Assembly (NCBI GenBank): GCA_964426815.1
Contig: CAYRRZ010000011.1
Location: 1 to 26,903 of the forward strand
Length of the DNA: 26,903 nucleotides
Source of the DNA: JADZEJ01 sp964426815
Lineage (GTDB): Bacteria > Patescibacteriota > Patescibacteriia > 2-12-FULL-60-25
Direction of reading: 5' to 3'
A program made the translations under genes and the position numbers. The notes beneath the pieces were generated by a model. That model worked only from the letters and a program-made list of their open reading frames with translations, was not told where the DNA came from and searched no databases. Shown here in pieces: positions 6,225-15,308 of this stretch; the stretch's first letter is position 1, and every line of letters begins with the position of its first letter.

Positions 6225-8312
6225 TTATTGCGCACAGACTGGGCCTGAAACGGTAAAACTCCGATCCGTGGTTGAATTGCTTTCTACCTGATACTTGGCA
6301 TCTCCCCACTTTGATTGGTCCTCCGGAGGCGAAGCTTTTATGATTGGTTTTGCAAATTGCAGGTCGAGTGCGATTTCAGTCTGATCGGCGCCGCTTTGTT
6401 TTGGCAGATCGAGATGATAGGCGCCACAAGCCGGAACCGCATTTGGTGGCAATTCATAGGTAAAGCTCAAGGCACCCGTACGTCCTGGCTCAATACTCCA
6501 AAAAGCACCGAAAACGGTTTTTCCGAGCTCTTTCATGACATCAACTTTTCCGCCACCCAGTTTATCCCCCGCCATAGCACCGGCTGCAGAGATCAAGCGG
6601 CTCCCTTCTGGCACATAAATGCGGGTATAACTGCGATAGCGCGTATAGCGCCAGGTGATGCTGCGATTTGTGTTTTGATAGGTCAAGGTAACTGTCGCCT
6701 TTGGCTTTGCCGGATCGCGCGCGTCGACCGTATACGAAATCTTTTTATCCATCACGCCATCGGTTTTTAAGGCAGCGAGATTTGCATCGATAACTTGAAG
6801 ATAATCTCCATTGGTTGGTTTTACCCGACCCGTCCATCCACGCGCGTCTAGCACAGACAAAATCTCTGAGTTGCGTGAATATGCCATGATTTGTTTGCGC
6901 TCCAGGGCAAGCGTAAGTAAGTCGACAACTTCAGGCCAACGAGATGCAGGCAAAACTTTTAGGCGCTCGACCATTTTTTGACCAATCTCGGCCACGATCT
7001 CTTTTCGTTCTTCAGTTGGAATTCCTTTTTGGTGAAATCCCATTTCAACTTCATATTGAATTTCATCAAAAAAATTCTGCGCATTGTATACCTTTCCTCT
7101 CACGGTAATTGGTCCCGTGATGCGTAAGAGTCCTTCAAATAATCCTGGACCTAATGCGAGCACCGTGGAAGGCGGCATTTTTTCTGGATTTCCGGCAATC
7201 GCTTTTTCCCGAATATAAAAATCCAAGACGCGTTCGGCTGAAATTGGAAAGTCTGGCGACCAGTTTGCATCGCGCATAAACCAAGCCGGCACACCAAGAT
7301 GCTTTGCGATCGGTTCAGGCGGTACCTCTTTCCACTTAGGAACCGCTGGATTATCTACCGCATATACATCCTGAAAACCAAACTCGGTCAACTCACCCGC
7401 ATCCAAAGTCATGGTGCCGATATTTCCGATGAATCCACCTGATGGACGCATCTCATCTGCATTTTGCAAAAAAGCTAAATACCGCACTGGGTATGGATAT
7501 CCCGCAAGCGGAACCGCGACTTCGATAATTGGCACGGCTTCATCCAAGGTCTTTTTGAGCACCGGCAAGTTATCCGCCAGAGGCTTTAAGGCTTGGCGCA
7601 AAGGTGCAGCTAATTTATCTTGCGGCACGCGTTCCCACAGAACTAAAGCAGTGTCGATTTTATCGCGTGCAATGCGTAAGCGCGGTAAGGCATCGTTAAA
7701 CTTGGCGAGCATGAGACGCTTATCTTCACGCGACAAATCTGCAAAGCGCTTACTTGGAGCAATGCCGACATTCACATCTCCGGCGGCTTCGGTACCACCT
7801 TGGATGGCGTCGGTAATCGCCTGGAATGCCGATACAATATCCTCAGCACCATCGAGTGTTCCAAGACCGGCTGCGGCTGCATCTTCGACCCCGCGCAATT
7901 GGGTACCGACCCAAGGCGCATCACGCCAAAAACCAACCCGATGCAAAGCATCACGAACTTCACCCGCTTTTTGTTTTGCCTCTTGCAAATCTAATAGAAC
8001 TAAATCCAATTGCAGATTCGCGCCATGCTCCTTGGCACGATTCAGAGCTGCTTTCATTTGCTGTGCAGCGATGCCCGCTTGAGCGAGGGCGATTCCAGGC
8101 GGAACGGTTACGGCCAAAAGCGTAACGATGATCGCAACCATAATCCATCTTCCATAGCGAAAACCCGTGCGTGTTTTTTGGCGTGGAGGCTTTTCTGCTT
8201 TTTGCGGAGCTTGTGGCTTTGGCTTATGCAAAGGCTCCACGGGCTTTTCAGGTGGTGGCGGAAGTTCTTCAAATGCAGGACACGTCAAAAAGTTCGTTGG
8301 TTTTTCGGACAT
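6225..8312 (-). CDS. DUF4012 family membrane-anchored protein
   Basis: 695 residues: a Pro/Lys-rich cytoplasmic head (1-52), one transmembrane segment (about 55-78), a helical region (80-260), then the DUF4012 core with its marks (YLAFLQNADEMRPSGGFIGN near 275-296; RDANWSPDFP farther on). The C-terminal part is beta-rich and ends in a region that would lie outside the membrane. DUF4012 proteins are widespread in CPR and Gram-positive genomes, often beside polysaccharide genes; their activity is unknown. The gene starts six bases after the stop of a GT2 gene and is followed by mreB, so a role in assembling or displaying an envelope glycan is a reasonable inference. Confidence 0.9.
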   Translation of the reverse strand: MSEKPTNFLTCPAFEELPPPPEKPVEPLHKPKPQAPQKAEKPPRQKTRTGFRYGRWIMVAIIVTLLAVTVPPGIALAQAGIAAQQMKAALNRAKEHGANLQLDLVLLDLQEAKQKAGEVRDALHRVGFWRDAPWVGTQLRGVEDAAAAGLGTLDGAEDIVSAFQAITDAIQGGTEAAGDVNVGIAPSKRFADLSREDKRLMLAKFNDALPRLRIARDKIDTALVLWERVPQDKLAAPLRQALKPLADNLPVLKKTLDEAVPIIEVAVPLAGYPYPVRYLAFLQNADEMRPSGGFIGNIGTMTLDAGELTEFGFQDVYAVDNPAVPKWKEVPPEPIAKHLGVPAWFMRDANWSPDFPISAERVLDFYIREKAIAGNPEKMPPSTVLALGPGLFEGLLRITGPITVRGKVYNAQNFFDEIQYEVEMGFHQKGIPTEERKEIVAEIGQKMVERLKVLPASRWPEVVDLLTLALERKQIMAYSRNSEILSVLDARGWTGRVKPTNGDYLQVIDANLAALKTDGVMDKKISYTVDARDPAKPKATVTLTYQNTNRSITWRYTRYRSYTRIYVPEGSRLISAAGAMAGDKLGGGKVDVMKELGKTVFGAFWSIEPGRTGALSFTYELPPNAVPACGAYHLDLPKQSGADQTEIALDLQFAKPIIKASPPEDQSKWGDAKYQVESNSTTDRSFTVSGPVCAQ

Positions 8313-8318
8313 ACCGTG

Positions 8319-9119
8319 TTATCGCGGCATGCTCTGGCCACGATATTTACGGTAATAGTGTAGCGCACTTGCAAGATGTGCGCGCGATGTCCGCTGCGTG
8401 AGAACTTGCCAAGGCCATTTTATGGCGCTTTCACGCTGATGGTAATGCACAAAGTGTGCGGTTGGGACATAACACACGCGCCATCCTTGTTGCCACGCAC
8501 GACGACACAAATCAACATCTTCAAAATACATGAAGAAGGTTTCATCAAAATGACCAAACTGCTCGAGCGCTTGTTTGCGGATCAAGAGCGCGGCGCCGAA
8601 TAATCCATCAACATCACGCGTCGTCTCTCCATCAAAATCATGCATCTGATAGTGCGCAATCGCGCGCTTGCCCCATGGAGTCTTTCCTAAAAAGGTTCGG
8701 CGATAGGCCGGAATAAGCAAAGAAGGAAAACGATGAAAGTTTCGTTGAATGGTTCGATTTGGATTCAACAACTTTGGCCCGATGATACCGGCTTTTGGAT
8801 CTGCGTCGGCATGAGCTAGTAATTTTTCCATTTCACCTGGAAAGAAGGTGAGGTCTGGATTGGTGCACATGATGTACTCCCCTTTTGCCATGCGAAAACC
8901 GATATTGTTCCCGGCTCCAAAACCCACATTTCCCGGGGCATCAACAAAGGTTACCCATGGAAATCGCTCCTGAAGCGACTCCTTGAGACCGTCGCCCGGA
9001 TTGTTATTAACCACGATATATTCAAATGCAAAATCCGGCTTAGTCAATTCTAAGCTCTTTAACAGGTTTCGAATAAGCTCGGGGGTCTTATAGGCAACGG
9101 TGACAAAGGTCACTTTCAT
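8319..9119 (-). CDS. GT2-family glycosyltransferase (rhamnosyltransferase-like)
   Basis: 266 residues from ATG 9119, which overlaps the upstream gene's TGA in an ATGA junction; a start three codons earlier is less likely. GT-A features: VTVAYKTPELIRNLL at the N-terminus, VVNNN, the NPDLTF metal-binding region, and FFMYFEDVDLCRRAWQQGW with the acidic base. It resembles WbbL-type enzymes adding single sugars to a lipid-linked glycan at the cytoplasmic membrane face. No transmembrane segment is evident. The donor sugar is unknown. Confidence 0.9.
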   Translation of the reverse strand: MKVTFVTVAYKTPELIRNLLKSLELTKPDFAFEYIVVNNNPGDGLKESLQERFPWVTFVDAPGNVGFGAGNNIGFRMAKGEYIMCTNPDLTFFPGEMEKLLAHADADPKAGIIGPKLLNPNRTIQRNFHRFPSLLIPAYRRTFLGKTPWGKRAIAHYQMHDFDGETTRDVDGLFGAALLIRKQALEQFGHFDETFFMYFEDVDLCRRAWQQGWRVCYVPTAHFVHYHQRESAIKWPWQVLTQRTSRAHLASALHYYRKYRGQSMPR

Positions 9120-10171
9120 ACAAACCATTTGCGCAGGTCCCTCCCCTGACGGACAACCTTGGAGGCGTCCAATGTGCGCTTATTTCGCATCTTGCCTAAT
9201 CCTGCGAAAGCTTGCAACCAGGCTCGCCAGGTCGTCGGACTCCAGACGCCAACAAAGACTTTTCCGAATTCATAGAGCACGATCCATGGCGCATGGAATA
9301 GTCGATTCTGCCACTCGTCATTTTTCCAAATAAGCCAGAGGTGATTGCGCGTAGACAGCTGATTAATATGCGCCGGCTTCTTTAACCGAAGCGCGAATGC
9401 CTTGAGCCACAAGAATCCTTGCGATACCGAAGCTGCGCGACGATGATGCCAGGCGACTGCCTCAGGAACAAAATGCGCATTCAATCCAAAACGCTGCGCG
9501 CGCCACGCCAAATCAACATCTTCTTTATAGGCAAAAAAATCTTCATCAAACCATTCATCACCTTGCTTAAGGATCGCCAAAGCTGAAGCCCGAATGAGCA
9601 AACAGGCACCCGAAATACCAAAGACATTTTGCGAGGCATCATATTGCCCCTGATCTGTTTCACCCGCTCCCCTGTCTGCATGTCGACGTGAGCGATAAAA
9701 GACAATACCCGTTGAATCGAGAATATCGGTTCTTTCGGTTTGACGTTCATCTGAATCCGCTTCGGTTTTGGTACGTGCGCGTAATAATTTTGGACCCGCA
9801 ATCGAAATTTCTGGATGCGCATCCATATGCGCTATCAGGCGCTCGAGACAGTCAGGAGAAAATTCGATATCTGGATTACATACCAACACAAAACACTGTT
9901 CGAGATTTGCCTCAGCCCAACGCGACAAACTCAGAGCGATTGCCTGATTGTGTGCGCGCGAAAAACCTTGATTCTTAAAATTGCGCAAGATTGCCGTGCC
10001 ATAGGCATTTTGCTCGATCCACTCTTGCGTGTCGTCATTTGAGGCATTATCAACCACGGTGACATTCCAGTCTTTTGAGGTTTGTTCTTCAAGCGACGAA
10101 AACAAGCCCGGAAGATAGGGAGACGAATTCCAGGTCACGATGTGGATCGCGAGTCGCTTTGCTTCTTGCAT
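9116..10171 (-). CDS. GT2-family glycosyltransferase
   Basis: 351 residues. VVDNASNDDT (39-48) binds the nucleotide, NPD at 99-101 is the metal-binding DxD equivalent, GACLLIR (188-194) and KEDVDLAWR (216-224) carry the acceptor-side and catalytic residues. An acidic insertion at about 135-150 and a C-terminal tail of about 100 residues extend beyond the minimal domain. It starts five bases after the previous gene's stop with AAGG as a weak SD, and its stop overlaps the next gene. Paired GT2 genes like this usually add successive sugars to one glycan. Confidence 0.9.
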   Translation of the reverse strand: MQEAKRLAIHIVTWNSSPYLPGLFSSLEEQTSKDWNVTVVDNASNDDTQEWIEQNAYGTAILRNFKNQGFSRAHNQAIALSLSRWAEANLEQCFVLVCNPDIEFSPDCLERLIAHMDAHPEISIAGPKLLRARTKTEADSDERQTERTDILDSTGIVFYRSRRHADRGAGETDQGQYDASQNVFGISGACLLIRASALAILKQGDEWFDEDFFAYKEDVDLAWRAQRFGLNAHFVPEAVAWHHRRAASVSQGFLWLKAFALRLKKPAHINQLSTRNHLWLIWKNDEWQNRLFHAPWIVLYEFGKVFVGVWSPTTWRAWLQAFAGLGKMRNKRTLDASKVVRQGRDLRKWFV

Positions 10172-10176
10172 ATGCC

Positions 10177-11667
10177 TTAGGATTTACGCTTTGGAGAAAC
10201 ATTGAAGCCGAGAGATTTACCAAGCATGAAGCGCGTCTGCGCATCGATAGCTGGGATTGAACCGAAGAGCACAAAGGTGACAGGTAAGAGCACCCATTGC
10301 AAGATGGTGACGACAAGTGTTTGGTGGCGCGGCACATGATGCGGACGCGGTGGAAGCAAGGAATATGAGAGACCAGCCGAAATAAACACACCGACCGCTG
10401 CGAAACGCATCAACCATTCAAGGGTAAATGGCGTGTTCTGAAAAACGGCAAATTCACGAAAACGATCTGGAGCAACCCAGAATGGCAAACGACCAAGGAC
10501 GAAAATCAAAATCGGAGCCGTGGCCCAGGTATACATGCCCTCAACCTGCTTCCACAAAAAGGAGAATTTAATACTCCATGGCATTTCACGATCTTTTGCA
10601 AATGCCTTAACCATGAAAGGAAAATTTTCTACACCCCAGGCCCAACGGCGCAATTGCTTATATAAGGCGATCAATGCCTTCCAATACTCCCCGGTCATCA
10701 CCGTATCCATTGAAACTGGAATATACATCGGCACCACTTTATACGCGCCATGATAGTGAATGAGCGCCTGCAAAAAAATACGTGAGTCTTCGCTGACAAT
10801 ATCTTTTTGCCAAAATCCAACATCCACTAGCATGCGCAAGCTCATCGAATGCGATGAAAATGTCATCATCCCCTCAGGTCGAGATAATTCGGTCATGAGC
10901 CAGGTCGTTGTCCCGAACATCGAGACACGAACGGCAGCTGGAGATTCCCACAAATTATTATTATAGAGTGGAATTGGTTGATACGAGGTACGCGTTGGAT
11001 TTGGCGTCGTCAGATACAAATAGGTCAAATACGAAAAATACTGCTGATGAATGATCGTATCAACATCAAATGAGGAAACGATGGTGGTGTCGGGATTTAA
11101 TCCCATGGCCAAAATCTGCGGCATCACTTGATGACCTGACCAATTCAGATTTGAGCCCTTCCCGATAATTTCATCGGGTAAGTTTTTTGGATGCAAGGTG
11201 GTGATAAAACCCAAAAAGCGCGACTCAAATTCAGCCTTGAGTTGCGAGGTCATCTTTTCAAAACGCTCGACACCGGCGCGCTCTTCGCCAGCAATCACAA
11301 TCACGATCCGATCCGCTGGATATGAGCTATCCGCAATCCGTTCTAAGGTTTCGCGAATAACACTGATATCTTCTTTCACGGTTGGCAGAAAAACCAAGTG
11401 ACGAATCGCTTCATATCCCGGACGAGACTCGGCCACTTTTTGCCATTCTTTTTTACTATCTCGACGATAACGCCACCAAGAGATAATCAAAAATGGCATG
11501 AAATAGAACACGCGAAACAACCAATACAAATCAAATATAATAACGAAATAAATAACCCACAACGGCCGGATGAAGGAGAGGAGGATTGCCAAAAAAATCG
11601 TCATCCATACCATGGCGCCCGGAATAATTTCCAGCGTTCGCTGAATCAATCTTTCGCGATTCATCAT
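10177..11667 (-). CDS. Membrane-embedded processive GT2 glycosyltransferase (cellulose-synthase-like)
   Basis: 496 residues. Two hydrophobic segments lie near 15-65, followed by a cytoplasmic GT-A domain with D-V-D at 201-203, E-D at 293-294 and Q-L-R-R-W at 338-342, then several hydrophobic segments (about 375-480). The D, DxD, ED, QxxRW set is that of processive enzymes that synthesise and export a polysaccharide (cellulose, hyaluronan or chitin synthase type); no PilZ domain is present. ATG 11667 overlaps the tsaB stop by four bases. It is a strong candidate for making a surface polymer; the product is not predictable. Confidence 0.85.
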   Translation of the reverse strand: MMNRERLIQRTLEIIPGAMVWMTIFLAILLSFIRPLWVIYFVIIFDLYWLFRVFYFMPFLIISWWRYRRDSKKEWQKVAESRPGYEAIRHLVFLPTVKEDISVIRETLERIADSSYPADRIVIVIAGEERAGVERFEKMTSQLKAEFESRFLGFITTLHPKNLPDEIIGKGSNLNWSGHQVMPQILAMGLNPDTTIVSSFDVDTIIHQQYFSYLTYLYLTTPNPTRTSYQPIPLYNNNLWESPAAVRVSMFGTTTWLMTELSRPEGMMTFSSHSMSLRMLVDVGFWQKDIVSEDSRIFLQALIHYHGAYKVVPMYIPVSMDTVMTGEYWKALIALYKQLRRWAWGVENFPFMVKAFAKDREMPWSIKFSFLWKQVEGMYTWATAPILIFVLGRLPFWVAPDRFREFAVFQNTPFTLEWLMRFAAVGVFISAGLSYSLLPPRPHHVPRHQTLVVTILQWVLLPVTFVLFGSIPAIDAQTRFMLGKSLGFNVSPKRKS

Positions 11668-12059
11668 GTGGTTTTGGCTTTAGCTAAAGTGATATTGGGT
11701 TCGGCATCGTATTCCGGTTTGACATACGATTGGGCTGGGATCTTACCTGCATTCAACTGTTGCACAAGAGCCAACATATCCTGTGCCTGATCAAGTTGAA
11801 TGCCATAGAGCGGCATATGCTCCAAACGCGCCATCAGATTCGCAATCAAAACACCCGTACGAATTGAGGTAAACGAACCTGGACCAGCGACGACGCAAAT
11901 CCCCTCAATCGCTTCTGCCTTCTTTTTTTTGAGCTTCGAGATGGCATTCAAAATCTCATGCGAGCGTCCCTCAATACGCACAACTTTTTGCGCGGTGCTT
12001 GAAATAATCCCGACATCGCTTGCCTCCGGAGCTGCCGAGTTAATATAGAGCCAAGCCAT
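11664..12059 (-). CDS. tsaB: TsaB-like t6A biosynthesis protein, short form
   Basis: 131 residues. The N-terminus MAWLYINSAAPEA and the block VVAGPGSFTSIRTGV (56-70) match the TsaB/YeaZ signature (usually GPGSFTGLR). TsaB is the non-catalytic partner that supports TsaD in forming t6A37 in tRNA. Usual bacterial TsaB is above 200 residues; here essentially only the first ASKHA lobe remains and the end is divergent. It sits five bases after the winged-helix gene and overlaps the next glycosyltransferase by four bases, so it is in an operon with envelope genes. No frameshift is apparent; shortening looks real. Confidence 0.75.
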   Translation of the reverse strand: MAWLYINSAAPEASDVGIISSTAQKVVRIEGRSHEILNAISKLKKKKAEAIEGICVVAGPGSFTSIRTGVLIANLMARLEHMPLYGIQLDQAQDMLALVQQLNAGKIPAQSYVKPEYDAEPNITLAKAKTT

Positions 12060-12064
12060 AAATA

Positions 12065-12670
12065 TTAATGCAAATTCCGTACATCGAGCGTATTAATGGA
12101 AACGGTTTTTGGCGCATCCATAATCCCCTTCAAGAAACGGTCTGCCATGTCCATACGATAGGTAAACTCCTTGAGCGGCAAGCAGGTGTAGTTAATTTCG
12201 ATGCCCAAATCTTTTTCGATTTTAGTCACCAATTTTTTCAATGCAATCTTGTCGACCTCGCCGACCAAGAACATATCAACCGGCTGATTACGCTGACCCA
12301 TGAAAATACCTAAAAACGATAAATAGCGTACATCGCCTAAATCACGAATTTGTTCGTCGAGCTTCCATTCCATCAACACATTCGCCTTGGTCAATAAAGC
12401 ACGCACTTCTTGCATGAGAGGAAAATCGCGATTAGCTTGATAGTATTTGCGCTTCAAGCCAGGGCGCTTTGCCTGGGTATCTTCGTCTTTTTCGGCTCCT
12501 TCGATAATCATGCCGATTTTGACTAGGTTCTGGATTTCGCGACGAACCGCATTGATCTGGGTATCAATGGTGCGGGTCAATTCGCGGATATAGAACACGT
12601 CTTCCGGGTGATGGAGAAAGAGGCTCATGAGACGGACGCGGGTCCGTGAACCAAAAACGTGTTCAAGCAT
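12065..12670 (-). CDS. Winged-helix protein with minimal-nucleotidyltransferase-like C-terminus
   Basis: 201 residues from ATG 12670, chosen because GGAGA sits six bases upstream; a longer frame to 12724 lacks an SD. Residues 1-75 form a winged helix (LEHVFGSRTRVRLMSLFLHHP, then REIQNLVKIGMI). The C-terminal half (FLGIFMGQRNQPVDMFLVGEVD, then FTYRMDMADRFLKGIM) resembles a nucleotidyltransferase-like sensor domain; the usual GSxxxG start is not seen, so catalysis is doubtful. Such proteins are common in CPR. It is probably a DNA-binding regulator at the head of the tsaB/glycosyltransferase/mreB cluster and may control it or itself. A promoter for it is not clear. Confidence 0.75.
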   Translation of the reverse strand: MLEHVFGSRTRVRLMSLFLHHPEDVFYIRELTRTIDTQINAVRREIQNLVKIGMIIEGAEKDEDTQAKRPGLKRKYYQANRDFPLMQEVRALLTKANVLMEWKLDEQIRDLGDVRYLSFLGIFMGQRNQPVDMFLVGEVDKIALKKLVTKIEKDLGIEINYTCLPLKEFTYRMDMADRFLKGIMDAPKTVSINTLDVRNLH

Positions 12671-12769
12671 AGAAATCTCCCTCATCCTGCCTGGCCGGAC
12701 ACCCCTTGACAAGAGGGAGGTCAAATGGCCGCTTCTGGGTTAGCATGGACGTGGAAACGGTGGGTCAAG

Positions 12770-12775
12770 TATACT
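12770..12775 (+). promoter_or_regulatory. -10 box (TATACT) of the PP2C-like/propeller gene
   Basis: TATACT ends 27 bases before ATG 12803; TGGACG at 12746-12751 could be a weak -35 with an 18-base spacer. It would give a leader of roughly 20 bases. Confidence 0.4.
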
Positions 12776-12802
12776 CCGTACAGGGCCGTTGCCGCAAAAA
12801 CC

Positions 12803-14890
12803 ATGGATAAACCCCTGCAACAATTCCGCATCGCGGAAATCGAGGTAAGCAAGGGAAGCACCAATGACAAAATCGTTGGTTTTTTCCGGTTTGAGAACCA
12901 AACGCGAGGCAAACCAAGTCCAACCTTGGTCATTATCGCTGAAATCGCCTCAACCTTGTATGCCTATGAACGCCTGCTTGATACTTTGAATCAAGCGGCC
13001 GAACAAACCCGTCAACTCATGACGGACATGGCACAAGATCCACTTACCCGTTTTGAAAAATTGATCCAGCGCTTAAATGAGAGCATGGCTGCTTTTAGCG
13101 CCAGTGAAAGCTCTCCAGTGAGCTGGCGTCGCGTTAATTTGTTTGTGATGGAGTTTTCGGATGGCCACTTATGCCTGTCTGGTTCAGGACATGTGATGAA
13201 CATGTTTTTGCAGAAACAGACCGATGGCACCTTTCGAGCCTTTGATCTGTTCGGTTCACTTGAGCAGCCTGAAGAAACTGATCCAAACAAACCTTTTTCT
13301 TCCATCATCTGCGGCGACATGAATGTCGGCGACATTTTGTTTATCGGTTCAACCAATTTTGAACGACTCCGTTCAGAGCTCAAGATTAAAGAGCGTCTGA
13401 CCACTTTGCCTCCGGTTAGCGCGGCACTTGAAATCAAGCAAGATCTGGAAAGACGCAATATTCCGGATGATTTTATGGCAGCGGCCATTGCTTGCATTGA
13501 AGCAAAAACACCTCAGCCTGCTCCAGCCGCAGTACCAGAAGTCAAAAAGGAAACAAGCACATCTTCTATTGAAAAACTGGTTGAGCAAGAAAAAGAAGCT
13601 GATAATCACCTTGGCCCAAGCACAGCTCCGACAAAAGAATTGGCGGCAATCAAAGAAAAAGTCGTAGCCTTATTTAAAAAAGCGCCTGGACTTGCTTCAC
13701 TCTCCCCTGCTCGAAACAATCCGACCATCAAAGATCCGATCACTTTAACGGGCTTGCGCGGCATGAATGCGGGCCATGGAAGTGCCATCACTGCCAAGCA
13801 TAAACTCATTGCTGGCATCGCTGCAGTCGCAATTATTTGCTCGATTGGTGGTTATGCCTATTGGAAGCATGCGCAACGCCTGGCGGGCGAAATAGCGGCT
13901 TGGAATGCCCAATTCGACTCGGCTGCCGATCAACGCAATCGAGCTGAAGCTGATTTGACCTATGGCAATGAACCAAAGGCCAAAGGAGAAATTAACTCGG
14001 CGGAACAAGCGCTTTCCTCCTTGCCAACGGATACACCTGAACGCAAAGCAAAGATTGAAAAACTGCAATCGGCGATTGGTGACTTAAAGGAGCGCCTAAA
14101 GCGCGTCGTGAAGCTCGACAGTGTCGCTGAAGTTGTTAGCTTACCTCCAAGTGCGTCAGCGGGTAGTTTGGCGGCCCCGGTTTTGGATAAGGATACGGCC
14201 TATGTTGTCGACAATGCGTCAAAGCAAATCTTAAAGATCACGCTTTCAACCAAGAGCACTCAACAAATTCCATTACCAGCCAGCGCGGGAAAAGTCGTCT
14301 CCGGAACGATCGGTAAGGACACGATTTTATTCGCCACAGAAAATGGCCAATTATTTTCGCTTAATAAATCAACTGACTTAGTGAAGTCACTTAAATGGTC
14401 TGGAACGTCGTCGACGGCTGATATCACCCTGTATTCTTCACGTTTGTATAGCCTTGATCCGGTTCAAGGGAAAATCTTGCGTTATACCGGTAGTGGCTCT
14501 GAATATGGAGCGGCTACCTCGTATGTCAAAGCCGGAAGTGCGAACTTAATGGATACCGTTGCTTTATCGATTGATAGCAATGTCTATGCGCTCAAAAATA
14601 CGGGTCAATTGATTCAGTATTTCCAAGGTGCAGAAGCTGGCTTTGCCTTAGCTCAAATCGATCCGCCAGCTCGTTCCGCTTCAGGCATGTGGACGGATGC
14701 CGACGTTCCATTGATCGCCATTACTGATCCAGCTGATAAGCGCGTTCTGCTCTATGACAAGAGCGGTCAATTACGTGCGCAACTCACCTCATCTCAATTC
14801 TTAGCGCCAAAAGATATCTTTGGTGACTATACAAACAAGCGCTTTATCGTCGTTGATGGCAATCGCCTCCTGTTGGTTCCGATGCCATAA
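12803..14890 (+). CDS. PP2C-like (probably inactive) domain, one TM segment, extracytoplasmic beta-propeller
   Basis: 695 residues from ATG 12803; an upstream frame to 12725 runs through the promoter and is rejected. Residues 1-230 resemble a PPM/PP2C phosphatase (GDMNVGDILFIGSTN near 175; SGSG near 124), but the usual metal-binding Asp residues (GD and SDG) are replaced, suggesting a pseudophosphatase. A charged, Pro/Ala-rich linker (230-325) leads to a single transmembrane helix at about 334-352. Residues 359-436 are a Glu/Lys/Ala-rich coiled coil and 442-695 a repeated beta-strand domain that reads like a beta-propeller (repeated LYSLD, YALKN, LLYDKSGQL units). The topology suggests a sensor linking an external propeller to a cytoplasmic phosphatase-like head. 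It is followed after five bases by the MazG-like gene. Confidence 0.7.
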   Translation: MDKPLQQFRIAEIEVSKGSTNDKIVGFFRFENQTRGKPSPTLVIIAEIASTLYAYERLLDTLNQAAEQTRQLMTDMAQDPLTRFEKLIQRLNESMAAFSASESSPVSWRRVNLFVMEFSDGHLCLSGSGHVMNMFLQKQTDGTFRAFDLFGSLEQPEETDPNKPFSSIICGDMNVGDILFIGSTNFERLRSELKIKERLTTLPPVSAALEIKQDLERRNIPDDFMAAAIACIEAKTPQPAPAAVPEVKKETSTSSIEKLVEQEKEADNHLGPSTAPTKELAAIKEKVVALFKKAPGLASLSPARNNPTIKDPITLTGLRGMNAGHGSAITAKHKLIAGIAAVAIICSIGGYAYWKHAQRLAGEIAAWNAQFDSAADQRNRAEADLTYGNEPKAKGEINSAEQALSSLPTDTPERKAKIEKLQSAIGDLKERLKRVVKLDSVAEVVSLPPSASAGSLAAPVLDKDTAYVVDNASKQILKITLSTKSTQQIPLPASAGKVVSGTIGKDTILFATENGQLFSLNKSTDLVKSLKWSGTSSTADITLYSSRLYSLDPVQGKILRYTGSGSEYGAATSYVKAGSANLMDTVALSIDSNVYALKNTGQLIQYFQGAEAGFALAQIDPPARSASGMWTDADVPLIAITDPADKRVLLYDKSGQLRAQLTSSQFLAPKDIFGDYTNKRFIVVDGNRLLLVPMP

Positions 14891-14895
14891 AGCCT

Positions 14896-15285
14896 ATGAA
14901 AGACATTACCGCATTTCTTCAGGCCTATTTAGCTGAACGAAATTGGCTTGATATACGCCCTAGCGATATCGCAAAATCGGTTTCAATTGAAGCGGCCGAA
15001 TTGCTAGAGATCTTTCAGTGGGAAAGTCTCACGGCACAAGAAATGCTCGCTCGCCCAGAGCAAATGGAGCATCTCAAGAAGGAATTAGCCGACGTGATGA
15101 TTTACTGTCTCGAAATGGCGATCGTTCTCAATATTGATCCCGAGCAAGCGATTCGAGACAAGCTGGCCTATGCGGCCAAAAAATATCCGCCAGACATTGT
15201 CAAAAAATGGCATGGCGAGCCACTCGCAACAAATGAAGAATATATCGCGATAAAAAAAGCATATCGCGAATCCCCCGACGCTTAG
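14896..15285 (+). CDS. MazG-like nucleotide pyrophosphohydrolase
   Basis: 129 residues. The all-alpha NTP-PPase metal sites are intact: E32-A-A-E35 and E63-L-A-D66, with KSVSIEAAELLEIFQW before and KYPPDIVKKW after. It should hydrolyse a nucleoside triphosphate, probably a non-canonical or deoxy form, to the monophosphate and pyrophosphate, as house-cleaning enzymes of the RS21-C6/dCTPase type do. Five bases separate it from the upstream gene. Its stop codon lies inside the loop of its own terminator hairpin. Confidence 0.9.
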   Translation: MKDITAFLQAYLAERNWLDIRPSDIAKSVSIEAAELLEIFQWESLTAQEMLARPEQMEHLKKELADVMIYCLEMAIVLNIDPEQAIRDKLAYAAKKYPPDIVKKWHGEPLATNEEYIAIKKAYRESPDA

Positions 15286-15308
15286 AGCTTTGGGGGATTT
15301 TTATTTTT
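15269..15308 (+). terminator. Intrinsic terminator after the MazG-like gene
   Basis: AATCCCCC (15269-15276) pairs with GGGGGATT (15292-15299), followed by a T-rich run to 15308. The stem starts inside the last codons of the MazG-like gene. The T run overlaps the stop codon (15301-15303) of the converging minus-strand gene. Confidence 0.85.

Noticed and set aside
7411..8082. Long plus-strand frame opposite the DUF4012 gene
   Set aside because: Antisense to a clearly recognised gene; composition is Ser/Ala/Arg-rich as expected for a shadow frame.
12725..12802. N-terminal extension of the PP2C-like protein
   Set aside because: It contains the -10 box and has no SD; ATG 12803 begins the conserved-looking sequence.
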